Assembly (NCBI GenBank): GCA_029554925.1
Contig: JAKPUV010000563.1
Location: 1-8,425, forward strand
Source: Candidatus Hydrogenedentota bacterium
GTDB taxonomy: Bacteria; Hydrogenedentota; Hydrogenedentia; Hydrogenedentales; CAITNO01
DNA length: 8,425 nucleotides
Reading direction: 5' to 3'
Part shown: positions 5,904 to 8,425 of the stretch, in pieces
Position numbering within the stretch: the stretch's first letter is position 1
Layout: every line of letters starts with the position of its first letter
Translations under genes and position numbers: made by a program
Notes under the pieces: generated by a model
The model's input: only the letters and a program-made list of their open reading frames with translations
Told to the model about the DNA's origin: nothing
Databases searched by the model: none

Positions 5904-7409
5904 ATGACCCTGGACGAACAGCACACCGAATCACCGCCCCCCGCGGCCGCGGATGCCGGCTCCGGGGGGCTTTCCCTGCCTGCGGCCCTCTTCGGCGCGG
6001 CGGTCCTGCTGCTCGTGCTTGCCGCCATCGGCGAGGAGCGCCTGATCGCGCGGGAGCCCTGGGTCGGCGGGCTGGTCTGTCTCGACGGGGAGACGCCCCC
6101 CCCGCCGGACGCGCTGGCGGTCCGCGCGCGGATTGTCTCGCGGGAACACCCCGCGCCGGGGGACAGGGAACTGCGCCTGCTTCATGACTGGGCGGTGTCC
6201 TCCGATGAAGTTTCCGGATTCCGGGCGGACACCCCGGAACTGGCCGTCGCCGTCGCCCTGCCCAGGGGGGACCTGGTGCCGCTGCTGGCCTCGGGCCGTC
6301 TGCCGGAACCCGGCGCGCCAGAGGCCCTCGCGGGGGACCTCGCCCGCGATGAAGCTTTCGCCCTCGCCGGCCAGCCCTTCACCGTGGTGGGGCGGCTGCG
6401 CCGCAATGTGTCCGGTTTCCTTTTCTCCTACCTGATTCTCGACGATCCCGCCCTCGATGCGGCCTTTCCCGACGATGGGGCGACCGTGGAGGGCTGGGCG
6501 CATCCAAGCGGGATGAACTTGCAGCCCGATGATGACGGGGAGACGGGGGAGGAAACCTCCGGGGACTCCGAAGAGGGGGACGACACGGCGCCGGTTGCGG
6601 AGGAGGAATCGGGCGGGGCATCCGAAGAGGAGGAGGATCCCGCGGCGCTCGTGCCCTACTGGCAGGGCGGGGAAACGCGCACGGTGCCGCTGGCGGCATG
6701 GGCGGCCGCGGCGGGGCTGGCGCTGGCCGTCCTGTCGGCGTGGATCGCCCATACCCGTCTCTGCCGCCGTTGGGCGGCCACGCTTCCCGCGGGGCACTTC
6801 TTCCGCCCGCTGTTCGGCGAGGTGGCGGCGCGCCCGCGCCTGTGGACCGGCATGCACGCCGGGCTTTACGCGCTTCTGTTTTTGGCCATGCTCCTCGTGA
6901 TGTCGCGCCCCCTGCTGGCGCACCGGTTTAACGCCTATATCGGTGCGGTTTTCGCCGAGGGCGGGCTGGAGCATGTGGGCCGCGCCTACGCCTCCGGCAA
7001 CGTGCTGGAGGCGGCGTGGGTCACCTGGCGCAACAACTTTCTGGAGCAGACCGTGCTGCACACCGTGCTGCTCTCCGTGTTTCCCCTGGCGCTGGGCGTG
7101 GCCAAGAACGCCGTCACCTTCCTTCTGGTCGGGGCGGGCATGGCCCCGGTCTGGGTGGGACGCTCGGGCACCTACGCCTTCCACGTTGTCACCATGGTGC
7201 TGGAGCTGGAAATTTACGCACTGGCCTCGTTTGCCGTGACGGTGTGGGCCCTGCGCGTCTTTGCCTTCCTCCGAAAGCCGGAGCCTGCGTCCCTTCCCGG
7301 ACTGGGCGCGGGGGTGCAGGTGCTGGGGGGAACCATCCTCTACGCCGGCGTTGTGCTCGGCGCCGCGGCGCTGTATGAGGCGGTGACGCTCATCAGCGCG
7401 ATGCCGTAG
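5904..7409 (+). CDS. Polytopic membrane protein: MacB-PCD-like outer domain plus SpoIIM-like membrane domain
   Basis: A 501-residue protein I do not recognise as one named family. Membrane segment 1 is at about 25-43. An extracytoplasmic domain (about 44-208) follows; it contains SGRLPEPGAPEALAG (130-144) and FTVVGRL (159-165), resembling the periplasmic core of MacB-type permeases. A low-complexity acidic stretch (209-245) leads to helices at about 262-283 and 319-334. The C-terminal third has Asn377-Asn378 before a helix pair (383-415), HVVTMVLELEIYALA (427-441) and a final helix with ALYEAVT (489-495). These three spots resemble conserved points of the SpoIIM/DUF95 family. It starts 2 nt after the ceramidase-like gene with no clear ribosome site, so translational coupling is likely. 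A MacB relation would call for an ATPase, and none is in the window. Function is unknown; transport or envelope remodelling is possible. Confidence 0.8.
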   Translation: MTLDEQHTESPPPAAADAGSGGLSLPAALFGAAVLLLVLAAIGEERLIAREPWVGGLVCLDGETPPPPDALAVRARIVSREHPAPGDRELRLLHDWAVSSDEVSGFRADTPELAVAVALPRGDLVPLLASGRLPEPGAPEALAGDLARDEAFALAGQPFTVVGRLRRNVSGFLFSYLILDDPALDAAFPDDGATVEGWAHPSGMNLQPDDDGETGEETSGDSEEGDDTAPVAEEESGGASEEEEDPAALVPYWQGGETRTVPLAAWAAAAGLALAVLSAWIAHTRLCRRWAATLPAGHFFRPLFGEVAARPRLWTGMHAGLYALLFLAMLLVMSRPLLAHRFNAYIGAVFAEGGLEHVGRAYASGNVLEAAWVTWRNNFLEQTVLHTVLLSVFPLALGVAKNAVTFLLVGAGMAPVWVGRSGTYAFHVVTMVLELEIYALASFAVTVWALRVFAFLRKPEPASLPGLGAGVQVLGGTILYAGVVLGAAALYEAVTLISAMP

Positions 7410-8425
7410 GCGCCTCCAGCGCGTCGTCGAAGGCGGGGGTGTTCACGGTGTCAAAGCGGTTGTCCCCCGCATGGACCAGCAGGCTCACGGACAGCCCCCG
7501 CTTCTCCGCGAAGGCGCGGCCCGCCTCCGGCCCGAGCACCATGAGCGCCGTCGCGTAGGCGTCGGCCCAGGCGCAGGACGGGTGCAGCACGCTGGCGGAG
7601 GCCAGGGCATGCTCAATGGGGCGTCCGGTTTTCGGGTCAACGGTGTGTGAGAACCGTTTTCCGTCCACCATGCGGAAATTGCGGTAGTCCCCCGAGGTGG
7701 CGAGGGCGGCGGACGCCAGCAGCACCACCTCCTGCACGCTGCGCTCCCCGTACCGCGGTTTCTCGATGCCGATGCGCCAGGGGCCGCCCTTGGGGCCGTT
7801 CCCTTTCGCCCTCACCTCGCCGCCGACCTCCACCATGTAGCCGTCGACCCCGAGGGCCTCCAGGGCCTCCGCCGCCTTGTCCACGGCATACCCCTTGGCC
7901 ACGGCCGACAGGTCGCAATAGACGTCCGCCCGCGCCTTGGTCAGGCGGTTCTCCGCGTCCACGGCCACCATGCGCCAACCCACACGTTCCCGCAGGGCGG
8001 CGACGGCCGCGTCATCCGGCGGCGGCCCCTCCGGGTCCGGGCCAAAACCCCAGGCGTTCACCAGGGGCCCCACGGTGATGTCAAAGGCGCCGTCCGACTG
8101 CTCGGAAACCGCCAGCGCTATGCGGAACACCTCGGCGGTCTCCGCGCTCACGGGGAAGGGGTCCGTTCCGGGATGCCGGTTGAAGCGGCTCAGCTCGGAG
8201 TCCTCCCGGTAGGTGGACATCTTCTCGTTGACGTCCTCCAGGGCCGCCTCCACTTCATTTCGGGCGCGGAGGACTTTCTCCTTTGACAGGACACCGGTGA
8301 GGGTCGCATGATAGGACGACCCCATGCTTTTTCCCTCGAACTTCGCCACGGACGGCTGCTCGGCGGAGGGGGTGTCCTTGCCGCCCGCCGGGGCGGGGGG
8401 GCGGTTCAGGGAGCGGTGGGCGTAC
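7393..8425 (-). CDS. apbE: FAD:protein FMN transferase, ApbE family (5'-partial at right edge)
   Basis: ApbE-family enzymes cleave FAD and attach FMN covalently to a threonine or serine of exported proteins such as RnfG or NqrC, using Mg2+. Counting from the GTG at 8349, the signatures are KSMGSSYH (7-14), MSTYREDSELSRFN (44-57), SDGAFDITVGPLVNAWGFG (85-103), CDLSAVAKGYAVD (145-157), VEVGGE (173-178), SGDYRNF (219-225), SHTVDPKTGRP (234-244) and ADAYATALMVLG (262-273). The last holds the expected metal-binding Asp263 and Thr267. The frame stays open from 8349 to the window edge through a Pro/Ala-rich linker, with no ribosome site at 8349. The export signal, probably a lipoprotein peptide, should therefore lie outside the window. 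The catalytic domain looks complete. The gene runs towards the membrane-protein gene and overlaps its end by 17 nt. Confidence 0.95.
   Translation of the reverse strand, partial: YAHRSLNRPPAPAGGKDTPSAEQPSVAKFEGKSMGSSYHATLTGVLSKEKVLRARNEVEAALEDVNEKMSTYREDSELSRFNRHPGTDPFPVSAETAEVFRIALAVSEQSDGAFDITVGPLVNAWGFGPDPEGPPPDDAAVAALRERVGWRMVAVDAENRLTKARADVYCDLSAVAKGYAVDKAAEALEALGVDGYMVEVGGEVRAKGNGPKGGPWRIGIEKPRYGERSVQEVVLLASAALATSGDYRNFRMVDGKRFSHTVDPKTGRPIEHALASASVLHPSCAWADAYATALMVLGPEAGRAFAEKRGLSVSLLVHAGDNRFDTVNTPAFDDALEAPTASR

Noticed and set aside
1264..5934. Stop-free minus-strand frame of 1556 codons running across four genes
   Set aside because: It is antisense to four well-supported genes and crosses both terminators. 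Its translation is low-complexity and rich in His, Arg, Gly and Ala, with no domain. Long antisense frames are expected opposite genes with high GC at codon position three.
5931..7184. Minus-strand open frame of 417 codons opposite the membrane protein
   Set aside because: Its translation is Arg/Gly/His-rich without hydrophobic or conserved patterns. The plus strand has clear membrane helices and operon spacing.

Overview
The window is very GC-rich, with strong G/C at third codon positions and almost no non-coding DNA except two short intergenic gaps. It looks like chromosomal DNA of an environmental, Gram-negative-type bacterium. A Tat-exported Gfo/Idh/MocA oxidoreductase, a ceramidase-N-terminal-domain protein, and a PASTA-repeat surface protein with EF-hands and a Cys/TM/Arg tail together recall Hydrogenedentota, Planctomycetota and related lineages. 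That assignment is an inference from gene content and is not proven. I see no rRNA, tRNA, CRISPR array, insertion sequence or phage gene.

Layout, left to right. (1) 1-1730, plus strand: the 3' part of a gene for a secreted or surface protein with at least seven tandem PASTA repeats, a paired EF-hand calcium-binding module, and a C-terminal tail of three cysteines, a hydrophobic helix and arginines. It ends at a strong intrinsic terminator (1755-1799). (2) 1918-3285, plus: a Tat-signal Gfo/Idh/MocA-family dehydrogenase, preceded by a leader with a palindrome and an 11-bp inverted repeat and followed by a second strong intrinsic terminator (3301-3341). (3) 3385-7409, plus: a probable three-gene operon with gaps of 36 and 2 nt. 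It encodes a zinc-dependent medium-chain polyol/alcohol dehydrogenase, a membrane-anchored neutral-ceramidase-like hydrolase, and a polytopic membrane protein. The membrane protein combines a MacB-PCD-like extracytoplasmic domain, an acidic linker and a SpoIIM-like membrane domain. (4) 7393-8425, minus: an ApbE-type FAD:protein FMN transferase. Its stop codon overlaps the end of the membrane-protein gene by 17 nt, and its true N-terminus lies beyond the right edge.

Two dehydrogenases of sugar/polyol type next to an exported amidase-like hydrolase suggest carbohydrate or amide-linked substrate catabolism in the cell envelope. The terminator at 3301-3341 separates the first dehydrogenase from the operon, so a shared pathway is only a guess. 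Everything except the zinc dehydrogenase is predicted to be exported or membrane-bound. No classical defence or mobile system is visible. The least familiar items are the C-terminal tail of the PASTA protein and the mosaic membrane protein.
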